Shown: positions 41,125 to 49,011 of the stretch, piece by piece
Numbering within the stretch: the stretch's first letter is position 1
Layout: every line of letters starts with the position of its first letter
DNA from: Kitasatospora griseola
GTDB lineage: Bacteria > Actinomycetota > Actinomycetes > Streptomycetales > Streptomycetaceae
Direction: 5' to 3'
Assembly (NCBI RefSeq): GCF_014648555.1
Contig: NZ_BMRI01000033.1
Coordinates: 1-64,000, forward strand
DNA length: 64,000 nucleotides
Program-made: the position numbers and the translations under genes
The notes under the pieces: model-generated
Told to the model about the DNA's origin: nothing
The model's input: the letters and a program-made list of their open reading frames with translations, nothing else
Database searches by the model: none

Positions 41125-42703
41125 GCGCCGACTTCTCGTCAGCAGGCGGCAGGTGCTCGCGCTCGGCGGCGCGTTCGGACTGCTGACGGCCGGCAGCCTG
41201 GCCTCGGCCGGGGCGCTCGCCCATCGGCCCGCCGGCACGGGCAGGCTGCTGCGCAGCGCGATCGAGCTGCCGCCGGCGTTCCAAGTGCCGCTGCCGCGAC
41301 CGCAGGTGCTGGCGCCGGTCTCCACCGCCGGGGGCGTCGACCGGTACGAGATCATCCAGCGGGAGACGGTCGCCGAGATCCTGCCCGGTGTGCGCACCCC
41401 GGTGTGGACGTACGGCGGCAGCTTCCCCGGGCCGACCGTCGAGGCCCGGCGCGGGCGGCCCACCGTGGTGACGCACCGCAACGAACTGCCCGTCCCCACT
41501 GTGGTCCACCTGCACGGCGGGCGCACCCCCGCCGAGTCGGACGGCTACCCCACCGACCTGGTGCTGCCCGCGAGTTGGTCCGAGCACGGCGGCGGCCACG
41601 GTGGCCATGGCGGCGGTGGGATGGCGGACCCGCGGGCCGTGCAGAGCCACGTCGTGCGCGAGTACACCTTCCCGAACGAGCAGCGCGCCACCATGCTCTG
41701 GTACCACGACCACCGGATGGACTACACCGCCCCCGCGATCTGGCGCGGCCTGGCCGGGCTGCACATCATCCGGGACGACAGTGAGAAGGCGCTCGAACTC
41801 CCGGACGGTGAGCGGGAGTTGCCGCTGATGATCACCGACCGGGCGTTCGCCTCGGACGGGAGCCTGAACTATCCGTCGCTGCCGGACCGGCCCGGCGTCC
41901 AGGAGCCCTACACGGCCGGGGTGCTGGGCGACGTGATCCTGGTCAACGGCGCGCCCTGGCCGGTGCACGAGGTGGCGGCGGTGCGGCACCGGCTGCGGGT
42001 GCTCAACGGGTCCAACGCCCGCCACTACGAACTGGAGGCGGTCGACCAGGACGGGCGGGCGCTGGAGTTGGTGCAGATCGGCGCCGACCAGGGCCTGCTG
42101 GCCGCGCCCGTGACCCATCGCCGCCTGCCGCTCGCGCCGGCCGAACGGTACGACCTGCTGGTCGACTTCGGGTCGGTGCCGGTCGGCGGGACGGTCCGGC
42201 TGCTGAACCGGCTGGGCGCCGGGCGGACCCGGGAGGTGATGGCGTTCCGGGTGGTGCGGGCGCAGCGGGAGGACACCCGGGTGCCGCGCACCCTGGCCAC
42301 CGACCTGCCGCAGTGGCGGCGCGAAGAGGCCGTCCGGACACGGGAGTTCGCGTTCCGGGCCGGACGGATGGGCGAGGGCCACGGCTGGCTGATCGGCGGA
42401 CGCCCGTTCGACCCGGCGCGGGCGGACGTCGGCGTCCGACTCGGCGACCTGGAGGTGTGGCGGCTGATCGCGGACGTCCACCACCCCGTCCACCTGCACC
42501 TGGTGGGCTTCCGGATCCTGAGCCGGGGCGGCCGCGCGCCGCTGCCGCACGACGCGGGGCTGAAGGACACCGTCTCGCTGCGGCCGGGCGAGGCGGCCGA
42601 GATCATCACCCGCTTCGACGGCTACCGGGGCCGGTACCTGTTCCACTGCCACAACGCGGAGCACGAGGACATGGGGATGATGGCGAACCTGGAGGTGCGG
42701 TGA
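41117..42703 (+). CDS. Tat-exported multicopper oxidase
   Basis: A 528-residue laccase-like enzyme. It starts with a twin-arginine signal (SRRQVLALGG). Copper motifs in order are HLHGG, WYHDHRMD, HPVHLHLVGF and HCHNAEHEDMGM, giving T1 and trinuclear sites with a methionine axial ligand. An inserted His/Gly loop (EHGGGHGGHGGGG) lies after the first motif. The order and spacing match CotA/phenoxazinone-synthase-like three-domain oxidases, which act on phenols or metal ions outside the membrane. GTG at 41117 with GGAGG 6 bases upstream, overlapping the membrane-protein gene. Confidence 0.92.
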   Translation: MSERRLLVSRRQVLALGGAFGLLTAGSLASAGALAHRPAGTGRLLRSAIELPPAFQVPLPRPQVLAPVSTAGGVDRYEIIQRETVAEILPGVRTPVWTYGGSFPGPTVEARRGRPTVVTHRNELPVPTVVHLHGGRTPAESDGYPTDLVLPASWSEHGGGHGGHGGGGMADPRAVQSHVVREYTFPNEQRATMLWYHDHRMDYTAPAIWRGLAGLHIIRDDSEKALELPDGERELPLMITDRAFASDGSLNYPSLPDRPGVQEPYTAGVLGDVILVNGAPWPVHEVAAVRHRLRVLNGSNARHYELEAVDQDGRALELVQIGADQGLLAAPVTHRRLPLAPAERYDLLVDFGSVPVGGTVRLLNRLGAGRTREVMAFRVVRAQREDTRVPRTLATDLPQWRREEAVRTREFAFRAGRMGEGHGWLIGGRPFDPARADVGVRLGDLEVWRLIADVHHPVHLHLVGFRILSRGGRAPLPHDAGLKDTVSLRPGEAAEIITRFDGYRGRYLFHCHNAEHEDMGMMANLEVR

Positions 42704-42782
42704 GGCGTCCCCGGGGCGAGGACGCCGAGGCGCCGGACGAGTCGTGCCGCCACGGGCTGACGCGCCGTCGGAGCGGGCCCGG

Positions 42783-43850
42783 TCAGCGGGCGTCGAGGGC
42801 GACGGGGGAGGAGGCGCCGGCGGCCAGCAAGCGGGGCCGGCCGGTGCCGTCGGCGGGGACGGACCACAGGTCGGCGGCGTGGCCGTGCCCCGCGGGCAGG
42901 GCGTACCCGAGCGTCCCGGCGTCCAGCCAGGCGGCCTGGTCGTCCATGGCGCGGGTCTCGGCGACGGGGTGCTCGCGCAGGTCGGCGAGGTCGAGGACGT
43001 AGAGGCGCCAGGGGTCGGCCGGGCCGGCGGAGACGCGTTTCATGAAGGCGATCCGGGTGCCGTCGGGGGAGAGCGACGGGCAGTCGACGTCCTCCCGCAG
43101 GGTGTGCGCCGACCAGGACCGGAGGTCGCCCTCGACGAGGTGGGTGCGGCCGCCGGTGGAGACGGTGGCGTAGAACCGGTTGTCGTCGGCGGCGAAGCTG
43201 ACGCTCCAGTAGGCGACGTCGGCGGAGCGCGGGCGGGCGCCGTCGACGGTCAGCGGGATGGTCTCGATCGCCCGGACCGTGTACCCGGTGCGCAGGTCGA
43301 CGATCGAGGTGCGGGTGGAGAGGCCGGCCGTGGCGTAGGAGCTGCCGGCCGCGAGGGTCGTCCAGGACAGCACCTGCCCGGACGGGGAGACCCGGGCCCG
43401 GCTCGGCAGGCCGGGCAGGGCGAAGCTCTGGAGCCGGTGGAAGTGCCGGTCGTAGACCACTGCCTCGGTGGAGGCGGGCCGGCCGGGCCTGGCGCGCAGG
43501 CACAGCGCCCGGTCGCCCGCCGCGTAGAAGCGTTCGCAGGACGGGCCGCCGACCGTCGCGGGCCCGCCGTCGGCGTGCGGGCGGTGGGCGATCCGGCCGG
43601 AGGCGGCGTCCCGGTAGTACAGGCCGGGCTCGTCCAGGGTGAAGGTGGCGTCGGCCGGGACCACCCGGTGCGAGCCGTCGCGGTGGCAGGTGTGCAGGGC
43701 GAACCCGAGCGCGGCGCCGAGCAGGGTGACCAGGACCACCATCAGCACCACCAGACGGGCCGCCGCCGGCGGACGCTCGGTCGAATCCCGTTCGCAGTCC
43801 TCCCGCCAGACGGCCTCCGGTGCGGTGTCGGGCGCGGTCTCGGTCGTCAT
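42783..43850 (-). CDS. membrane-anchored TolB/WD40-like beta-propeller protein
   Basis: A 355-residue protein. A cytoplasmic head of about 30 acidic/Arg residues precedes one membrane helix (about 33-52), then an extracytoplasmic beta-propeller-like region with repeated LSWTT, CPSLSPDGTRIAFMKR and DLWSVPADG segments typical of TolB/PD40 repeats. Several cysteines (HTCHR, PSCERF, DVDCPS) may form disulfides. ATG at 43850. No partner gene is adjacent, and the function is unknown. It is convergent with the multicopper oxidase gene. Confidence 0.75.
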   Translation of the reverse strand: MTTETAPDTAPEAVWREDCERDSTERPPAAARLVVLMVVLVTLLGAALGFALHTCHRDGSHRVVPADATFTLDEPGLYYRDAASGRIAHRPHADGGPATVGGPSCERFYAAGDRALCLRARPGRPASTEAVVYDRHFHRLQSFALPGLPSRARVSPSGQVLSWTTLAAGSSYATAGLSTRTSIVDLRTGYTVRAIETIPLTVDGARPRSADVAYWSVSFAADDNRFYATVSTGGRTHLVEGDLRSWSAHTLREDVDCPSLSPDGTRIAFMKRVSAGPADPWRLYVLDLADLREHPVAETRAMDDQAAWLDAGTLGYALPAGHGHAADLWSVPADGTGRPRLLAAGASSPVALDAR

Positions 43851-43991
43851 GAGGGATTCCCTTCGAGCAGGATGGCTCCACGAGATTAGTTGAAAGGAAA
43901 GTTTCCTACCGGTAAGTCACGAGCAGTTCGCCACCCCGAACTTCCGTGCGGGAAAGGGATGCTGACGTCGCGGCGGATTGTCGGAAAGTGT

Positions 43992-44027
43992 GGGTAACAG
44001 CGTTACCCATGGGATACGGTGTTACCC
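43992..44027 (+). promoter_or_regulatory. two tandem TetR operators abutting the start codon
   Basis: GGGTAAC-AGC-GTTACCC (43992-44008) is a perfect 7-3-7 palindrome. GGGATAC-GGT-GTTACCC (44011-44027) is a degenerate copy 19 bases on and touches the GTG at 44028. The second overlaps a TACGGT (44015-44020) that could be the -10 of a leaderless transcript. Confidence 0.75.
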
Positions 44028-44681
44028 GTGAACACGCCCTACCAGGACGCGCAACGCCTCGGCCAGAGCGCCGTGCGGACCGCGATCCTCGACCACGCCA
44101 TCGACCTCCTGGTCTCCGAGGGGCCCGCCGCACTGACGATGCGTCGGATCGCCACCGGCATCGGCGCCTCGACCAAGGTCCTGTACACCATGTTCGGCGG
44201 GAAGGAGGGCCTGGCCGACGCGCTCTACCGCGAGGGATTCGCCCGACTGCGCCGCGCCCAGCAGCAAGTGCCGCAGGCGGCCGACCCGTTGACCGCACTG
44301 AACGACCTCGGCGCCGCGTACCGGGCGCACGCCCTCGCCGAACCCGCCTACTACCGGGTGATGTTCGAGCAGGCCGTCCCCGGCTACCGGCCCGGACCGG
44401 AGGCGCTGGCCGCCGCCGACCACGCCTTCGACGCCTCGGTGGCGGCCGTCCGGGCCTGCATCGACGCGGGCGTGTTCGCGCCCGGCGACGCCCCCGAGAT
44501 CTCCAAGCTGCTCTGGGCGGCGGCCCACGGCGCGGTGAGCCTGGAACTCGCCGGCCACTTCCCGCCGGAGAGCGCCGCCCACCGCTTCGACGCCCTGATG
44601 ACGGCGGTCGGACAGGCGTTCCTCGCCGACCCGGACCGAGCCGCACACACACCGGAACAAGGACGAGGACGCCCGGCATGA
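44028..44681 (+). CDS. TetR-family transcriptional regulator (WHG-type C-terminus)
   Basis: A 217-residue repressor. HTH: RTAILDHAIDLLVSEGPAALTMRRIATGIGASTKVLYTMFGGKEGLADAL. The C-terminal domain with AYYRVMFEQAVPGY and LLWAAAHGAVSLELAGHFP fits the TetR_C_33/WHG type. GTG at 44028 follows the operator directly with no Shine-Dalgarno, so the mRNA is probably leaderless and autoregulated. Its stop overlaps the carotenoid-oxygenase ATG by four bases, so that enzyme is co-regulated. Confidence 0.88.
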   Translation: MNTPYQDAQRLGQSAVRTAILDHAIDLLVSEGPAALTMRRIATGIGASTKVLYTMFGGKEGLADALYREGFARLRRAQQQVPQAADPLTALNDLGAAYRAHALAEPAYYRVMFEQAVPGYRPGPEALAAADHAFDASVAAVRACIDAGVFAPGDAPEISKLLWAAAHGAVSLELAGHFPPESAAHRFDALMTAVGQAFLADPDRAAHTPEQGRGRPA

Positions 44682-46048
44682 CGACGACCAACCGCTACCT
44701 GACGGGCAGCTTCGCCCCGGTCACCGAAGAGGTCACCGCTCACGACCTGCCCGTCACCGGCCGCATCCCGGCCCACCTGAACGGCCGCTACCTGCGCAAC
44801 GGCCCCAACGCGCTGGGCATCGAGGACCCCGCCGCGCACATCTGGACCCTCGGCCCCGGCATGGTGCACGGCGTCCGGATCCGCGACGGCCGCGCCGAGT
44901 GGTACCGCAACCGCTGGGTGCGGTCGGGCGCCGTCGCCGACCACCTCGGCGAGCCGCGCCGCGGCACCCCCGTCGACCCGCGGCTGGACTTCGCCCCGAA
45001 CGTCCAGGTGGCCGGCCTGGCCGGCCGCACCTTCGCGCTGATCGAGGGCGGCATCCGCCCCTACGAACTCGGCTACGAACTCGACACCCTGGGCCCCTGC
45101 GACCTCGGCGCCACCCCCGAGGGCTACAGCGCCAACGCGCACTCCGTCTTCGACCCGCACACCCGGGAACTGCACTCGCTCGCGTTCCGGTACGGCTCCG
45201 ACCACGTCCAGCACATCGTGCTGGACCAGTACGGCGCCGTCCGGCACACCACGCTGATCCACACCCCCGGCAACCCGTACATGCACGACTTCGCGCTGAC
45301 CGAGCACCACGTCGTGCTGTTCGACGCCCCCGTCGTGTTCAGCCCCGCCCACCTGCCCACCGGCGTCCCGTTCAGCTGGGACGACACCCACCGGGCGCGG
45401 GTCGGCGTCCTGCCGCGCAGCGGCGGGCCGGTGCGCTGGTTCGAGGTCGCCCCCTGCCTGGTCGGCCACACCCTCAACGCCTACGAGGACGGCGCCGAAC
45501 TGGTCGTCGACGTGGTCCGCCACCCCGAGGGCTTCGACATCCGCGACTTCGGCCGCAGCCGCCCCACCCTGGACCGCTGGCGGATCGACCTGGCCGCCGG
45601 GAAGATCCGCGAGGAGCGGCTGGACGACCGCACCCAGGAGTTCCCGCGCGTCGACCCCCGTCGGGTCGGCCGCCCGCACCGCTACGGGTACGCCGCCGCG
45701 GCCGAGCTGTACGCCGCACCCACCGGCCCCGACGACCCGCGCCCGAACGAGGGCTTCAGCAGCGCGCTGCTCAAGCACGACCTGCTGCGCGGCACCGTCG
45801 AGGCCCACGAGTTCGGCCGGTTCGGGGCGGTCGGCGAGGGCGTGTTCGTCCCCGCCGAATCGCCCACCGCCGAGGACGACGGCTACCTGATGGCGTACGC
45901 CCACAACCCCGAACGCGGCGCGGCCGACCTGGTGATCCTCGCCGCGCAGGACTTCACCGGCGAACCCGTCGCCCGGATCCACCTGCCCGTCCGGGTCCCG
46001 CTCGGCCTGCACGGCAACTGGGTGCCCGACGGACCGTCAACGCGCTGA
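44678..46048 (+). CDS. carotenoid cleavage oxygenase family protein
   Basis: A 456-residue member of the RPE65/NCED/lignostilbene dioxygenase family, a seven-bladed propeller with non-haem Fe(II) held by four His. Blocks: NGRYLRNGPNAL, GMVHGVRIRDGRAEWYRNRWV, YSANAHSVFDP (His), MHDFALTEHHVVLFD (His), VGHTLNAYEDG (His) and the C-terminal GLHGNWVPD (His). It would cleave a carotenoid or stilbene double bond in the cytosol. It is translationally coupled to a TetR repressor that likely senses the substrate. Its last 12 bases overlap the convergent regulator gene. Confidence 0.9.
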   Translation: MTTTNRYLTGSFAPVTEEVTAHDLPVTGRIPAHLNGRYLRNGPNALGIEDPAAHIWTLGPGMVHGVRIRDGRAEWYRNRWVRSGAVADHLGEPRRGTPVDPRLDFAPNVQVAGLAGRTFALIEGGIRPYELGYELDTLGPCDLGATPEGYSANAHSVFDPHTRELHSLAFRYGSDHVQHIVLDQYGAVRHTTLIHTPGNPYMHDFALTEHHVVLFDAPVVFSPAHLPTGVPFSWDDTHRARVGVLPRSGGPVRWFEVAPCLVGHTLNAYEDGAELVVDVVRHPEGFDIRDFGRSRPTLDRWRIDLAAGKIREERLDDRTQEFPRVDPRRVGRPHRYGYAAAAELYAAPTGPDDPRPNEGFSSALLKHDLLRGTVEAHEFGRFGAVGEGVFVPAESPTAEDDGYLMAYAHNPERGAADLVILAAQDFTGEPVARIHLPVRVPLGLHGNWVPDGPSTR

Positions 46049-47350
46049 CGGGGCACCGGCCTTCGGAACCTTCGCACCCGCCGAGGTGCCCGCGCCCGCG
46101 TGCGCGTGCGCGTGGGCGGGCGCGGGCAGGTGCCGGGTCGGCGCGGGCAGCGTGGCGTGGCGCCGGCGCTCGCGGTGCAGCTCGACGTGGACGGCGACCT
46201 TGGCGCGCAGCGCCCACGGGTCGACCGGCTTCGGGATGAAGTCGACCGCGCCCGCCGCGTAGCCGCGCATCGAATGGTCCGGGTCGGTGCCGATCGCGGT
46301 GACGAAGACGATCGGGATGTCGCGGGTGCGGGCCCGGCGCTTGATGTGCGCGGCGGTCTCGTAGCCGTCCATCCCCGGCATCTGCACGTCCAGCAGGATC
46401 ACCGCGAAGTCGTCCGGCTCCAGCAGCGCCCGCAGCGCGTCCGGGCCGGACTCGGCCCGCACCAGCCGGTGCCCGTGCGGCCCGAGGACGGCCTCCAGCA
46501 CCATCAGGTTGTCCGGCCGGTCGTCCACCAGCAGCACCTTCGGCGGCAGGCCCTCCTCCAGCGGGCGCACGGCCGGATCCCGGACGTCCGCGAGGCCCTG
46601 CTGCTGTTCCACCAGGGCGAGTTGACGCTCGAACAGGTCGCAGCGGGTCTCCGCGCACGCCGCCCGGTCCCGGGCCCGGGCCAGCTCCTCCGCCAGCCGG
46701 TCCACTTCGCGGGCCAGCGCGTCGCGCTCCGCGAGCAGCGTGCTGCGGTCCGGGGGAGCGGTGGCGTCCGACGGCGCGGGCGGCCCGTCGCGGCCCGGCC
46801 GCTCGGCGAAGTCCGACGGCTCTGCGAGGCCCGGCGGTGGGACGCGGTCCGCGGGCGCCGGCGGTGCGGGCAGCAGCGGGCGGGACTCCAGGCGGACCAG
46901 CCGGGCGTCCAGGTCGGCGATGGTCTGCCGGGTGTCGTCCAGCGCCTGGTCGAGCTGCTCCTCGCGCGCGCCCGCCCGGCGGGCCTCCCGGTCGGCCGCC
47001 TGCAACTGGCCCTCCAACTGCTGGACCGCCCGGCCGATCGACGCCGCCGTGCGCAGCGCCGCCCGGTGCCGGCGGCGCAGCCGGTCCAGCGCCGACGGGT
47101 CGAGCCTGGTCCCGCAGTCCTCGTCGAGGTGGTGCAGCAACTCCTCGACGAACTGCCAGGGCGCGATCCGCGACCCCGACAGGTACCGGGACAGCGTGCC
47201 CGGATTGAGGTAGCAGCGGGTCGCGTACCGGCGCACCGAGATCCCGAGCTCCAGGAAGAGCTCCCGCAGTGTCTCGGCGAACTCCCGGCACTCCCTGTTC
47301 AGTTCACGGTCCAGCGGCTGCAGCCCGCCGTCCCGTACGGGCCCTGCCAT
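46037..47350 (-). CDS. response regulator with N-terminal HTH and coiled coil
   Basis: A 437-residue protein. Residues 25-65 form an XRE-like HTH (LGISVRRYATRCYLNPGTLSRYLSGSR). Residues 85-160 are charged coiled coil (RAVQQLEGQLQAADREARR), followed by a Pro-rich linker and a second coiled coil (about 200-255). Residues 270-390 form a REC domain with KVLLVDDRPDN, phospho-acceptor Asp321 in LLDVQMPGMDGY, Thr351 and Lys374 in FIPKP. A His/Ala-rich tail follows. The ATG at 47350 has GGAG about 8 bases upstream and was chosen over ATG 47398. No kinase is adjacent. A REC domain at the C-terminus behind an HTH is an uncommon order. Confidence 0.78.
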   Translation of the reverse strand: MAGPVRDGGLQPLDRELNRECREFAETLRELFLELGISVRRYATRCYLNPGTLSRYLSGSRIAPWQFVEELLHHLDEDCGTRLDPSALDRLRRRHRAALRTAASIGRAVQQLEGQLQAADREARRAGAREEQLDQALDDTRQTIADLDARLVRLESRPLLPAPPAPADRVPPPGLAEPSDFAERPGRDGPPAPSDATAPPDRSTLLAERDALAREVDRLAEELARARDRAACAETRCDLFERQLALVEQQQGLADVRDPAVRPLEEGLPPKVLLVDDRPDNLMVLEAVLGPHGHRLVRAESGPDALRALLEPDDFAVILLDVQMPGMDGYETAAHIKRRARTRDIPIVFVTAIGTDPDHSMRGYAAGAVDFIPKPVDPWALRAKVAVHVELHRERRRHATLPAPTRHLPAPAHAHAHAGAGTSAGAKVPKAGAPSAR

Positions 47351-47744
47351 CACGCTCCGCACCCCCGTCGGCCGTTCATCGGTCCGCCGGGTCGCCATGT
47401 ACGCCGCACCCGAATCCTCCACCCGTACCCGCCGGACATCACCGTCCGGTCGCGCCAACCCCGGCCGCCGCTGCGCCGGGGTGGACAGCAGCATGCCGGA
47501 TCGCGAGGGTGTTGCGCGCCCCGCAACGCGCAGACGCGCCGGACGGCCGCTCAACCGCAACGGCTTTGGCGTTCACCCGATCTGACGTTCCCTCAGTTGA
47601 GTGAAAGAGGAGCCGTTCGGGAACGTCCGGCCGGTTCAGGTGCTGGGGCGGCGGGAGAGAGGTCTTGGCAGGTGGCCGAGAGATAGTTGAACATATAACC
47701 ACATGAGTCGCGTGTCGTCGCGCCCGTCCGACAAGGAGACCGCC

Positions 47745-48110
47745 ATGCCTGCTCCCGGTCAGAAGAGCCTCACCGCCGCCGTCGCCACCGGGGCCGCCCT
47801 GCTGCTGGGTGCGGCGCTCGCCCAGCCCGCCGCTGCCGTCGACCTGCCGCACTCGGCCGTCGCCTACTTCGCCACGGACGCCGACCTGACGGGCGCCCGG
47901 TTCACCGTCGACACCGGCGCGGGCTGCCACAACCTGCCCGCCGCGGCGAAGTCCGCCGTCAACTTCACCACGGCGAACGTCACGGTGTACTTCAACGCCG
48001 ACTGCCGCACCGGAGCGCCCGGCCGGACCGGCGACCTGGCCTACGGGCTGGGCAGCCTGCACTGGGCCAACTTCCCCTACCAGGCGCTCAGTTACCGCGT
48101 CACCGGCTGA
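47745..48110 (+). CDS. secreted beta/gamma-crystallin- or I36-inhibitor-like protein
   Basis: A 121-residue exported protein. A signal peptide ends at about residue 31 (AQPAAAVDLP). The mature part AVAYFATDADLTGARFTVDTGAGCHNLP, then SAVNFTTANVTVYFNADC and ending in LSYRV, has the strand pattern of beta/gamma-crystallin or peptidase inhibitor family I36, with two cysteines likely bridged. ATG at 47745 with AAGGAG 6 bases upstream. It may bind Ca2+ or inhibit proteases; two extracellular protease genes lie within 4 kb. Confidence 0.75.
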   Translation: MPAPGQKSLTAAVATGAALLLGAALAQPAAAVDLPHSAVAYFATDADLTGARFTVDTGAGCHNLPAAAKSAVNFTTANVTVYFNADCRTGAPGRTGDLAYGLGSLHWANFPYQALSYRVTG

Positions 48111-48119
48111 TCCTGCCGG

Positions 48120-48148
48120 GCACGGGAAGCCGGGCCGGCTTCCCGTGC
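48120..48148. terminator. bidirectional hairpin terminator
   Basis: A 12-bp perfect stem (48120-48131 with 48137-48148) and a 5-base loop, between the convergent crystallin-like and hydrolase genes. Confidence 0.8.
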
Positions 48149-48161
48149 GGGTGGCAGCGCG

Positions 48162-48917
48162 TCAGTCGCGGAGGAAGCCCTCCAGGGACGCCGCGAGGGC
48201 GACCGGGGTCTCGTACATCGGGTAATGGCCGCTGCCGCCCAGCTCCTCCAGTTCGGCGTTGGGGTAGTGGGTGAGGAAGGTGCCGCGCATCACGTCCGCG
48301 GTGAGGGCCAGGTCGTGCTCGCCGACGATCACCTTGACCGGCACCGGGTTGCCGCTGATCCGGCTCTCCAGGTCGGCCGTCGCCCAGTCGCGGACGTAGC
48401 CGCCGAAGGCCTCGGGGGCGGACAGCCGCAGCGACTGGTCGACCATGCGGTCCAGCCAGACCCGGCCGGCCCGCTGCCCGGTGACCAGGTCGAGGATCGC
48501 CAGCCGCTTCTCCCGGTCCTCGGCAGCGCCGTAGAACAGCGCCTCGCCCGCCTCGTCCAGCGGGTACGCCCCGGCCGGCACCGGGGCCAGGCCGACCAGC
48601 TTCCGCACCCGCGACGGCGCCTCGGCGAGCACCTGCTGGGCCGCCTTCCCGCCCATCGAGTGGCCGACCAGGGAGAACCGGTCCCAGCCGAGCTGGTCGG
48701 CCAGGGCGAGCGCGTCGGCGGCGATCTCGGCGAGCGTGTACGCGCCGGGAACGTCCTTGCGCCGCCCGTAGCCGCGGTAGTCGAGGAAGGCGTAGCTGAA
48801 CGCGGCCCCGTCGAGGTAGTCGAGGAACGGGCCCCAGCCGGCGCTGGTGCCGAACCAGTCGTGGAGGACCAGGACGTGGTGGTCGCCGGCGCCGATCGAG
48901 AGGTGAGGAATCGTCAT
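48162..48917 (-). CDS. alpha/beta hydrolase
   Basis: A 251-residue alpha/beta-hydrolase. LVLHDWFGTSAGW is the oxyanion region, the nucleophile elbow is GHSMGG (Ser at about 88), the acid is in IVGEHDLAL, and His is in GGSGHYPMYETP. The overall pattern resembles esterases and C-C hydrolases of the 3-oxoadipate enol-lactonase/haloperoxidase type. ATG at 48917. No signal peptide. The substrate is unknown. Confidence 0.88.
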   Translation of the reverse strand: MTIPHLSIGAGDHHVLVLHDWFGTSAGWGPFLDYLDGAAFSYAFLDYRGYGRRKDVPGAYTLAEIAADALALADQLGWDRFSLVGHSMGGKAAQQVLAEAPSRVRKLVGLAPVPAGAYPLDEAGEALFYGAAEDREKRLAILDLVTGQRAGRVWLDRMVDQSLRLSAPEAFGGYVRDWATADLESRISGNPVPVKVIVGEHDLALTADVMRGTFLTHYPNAELEELGGSGHYPMYETPVALAASLEGFLRD

Positions 48918-49011
48918 GCCCTCGGTCGTTCCCCGTGAACCGCCCGCCCGAACGGGCAGTTCACGGCGGGTCGCCCACTCGGCCTCGGCGCGGCGGACAA
49001 CCGCTGCCGCG

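Noticed and set aside
44678-46048. lactonase or other propeller enzyme instead of carotenoid oxygenase
   Set aside because: The four histidine blocks and the NGRYLRNGPN start fit the carotenoid oxygenase family better than any lactonase.
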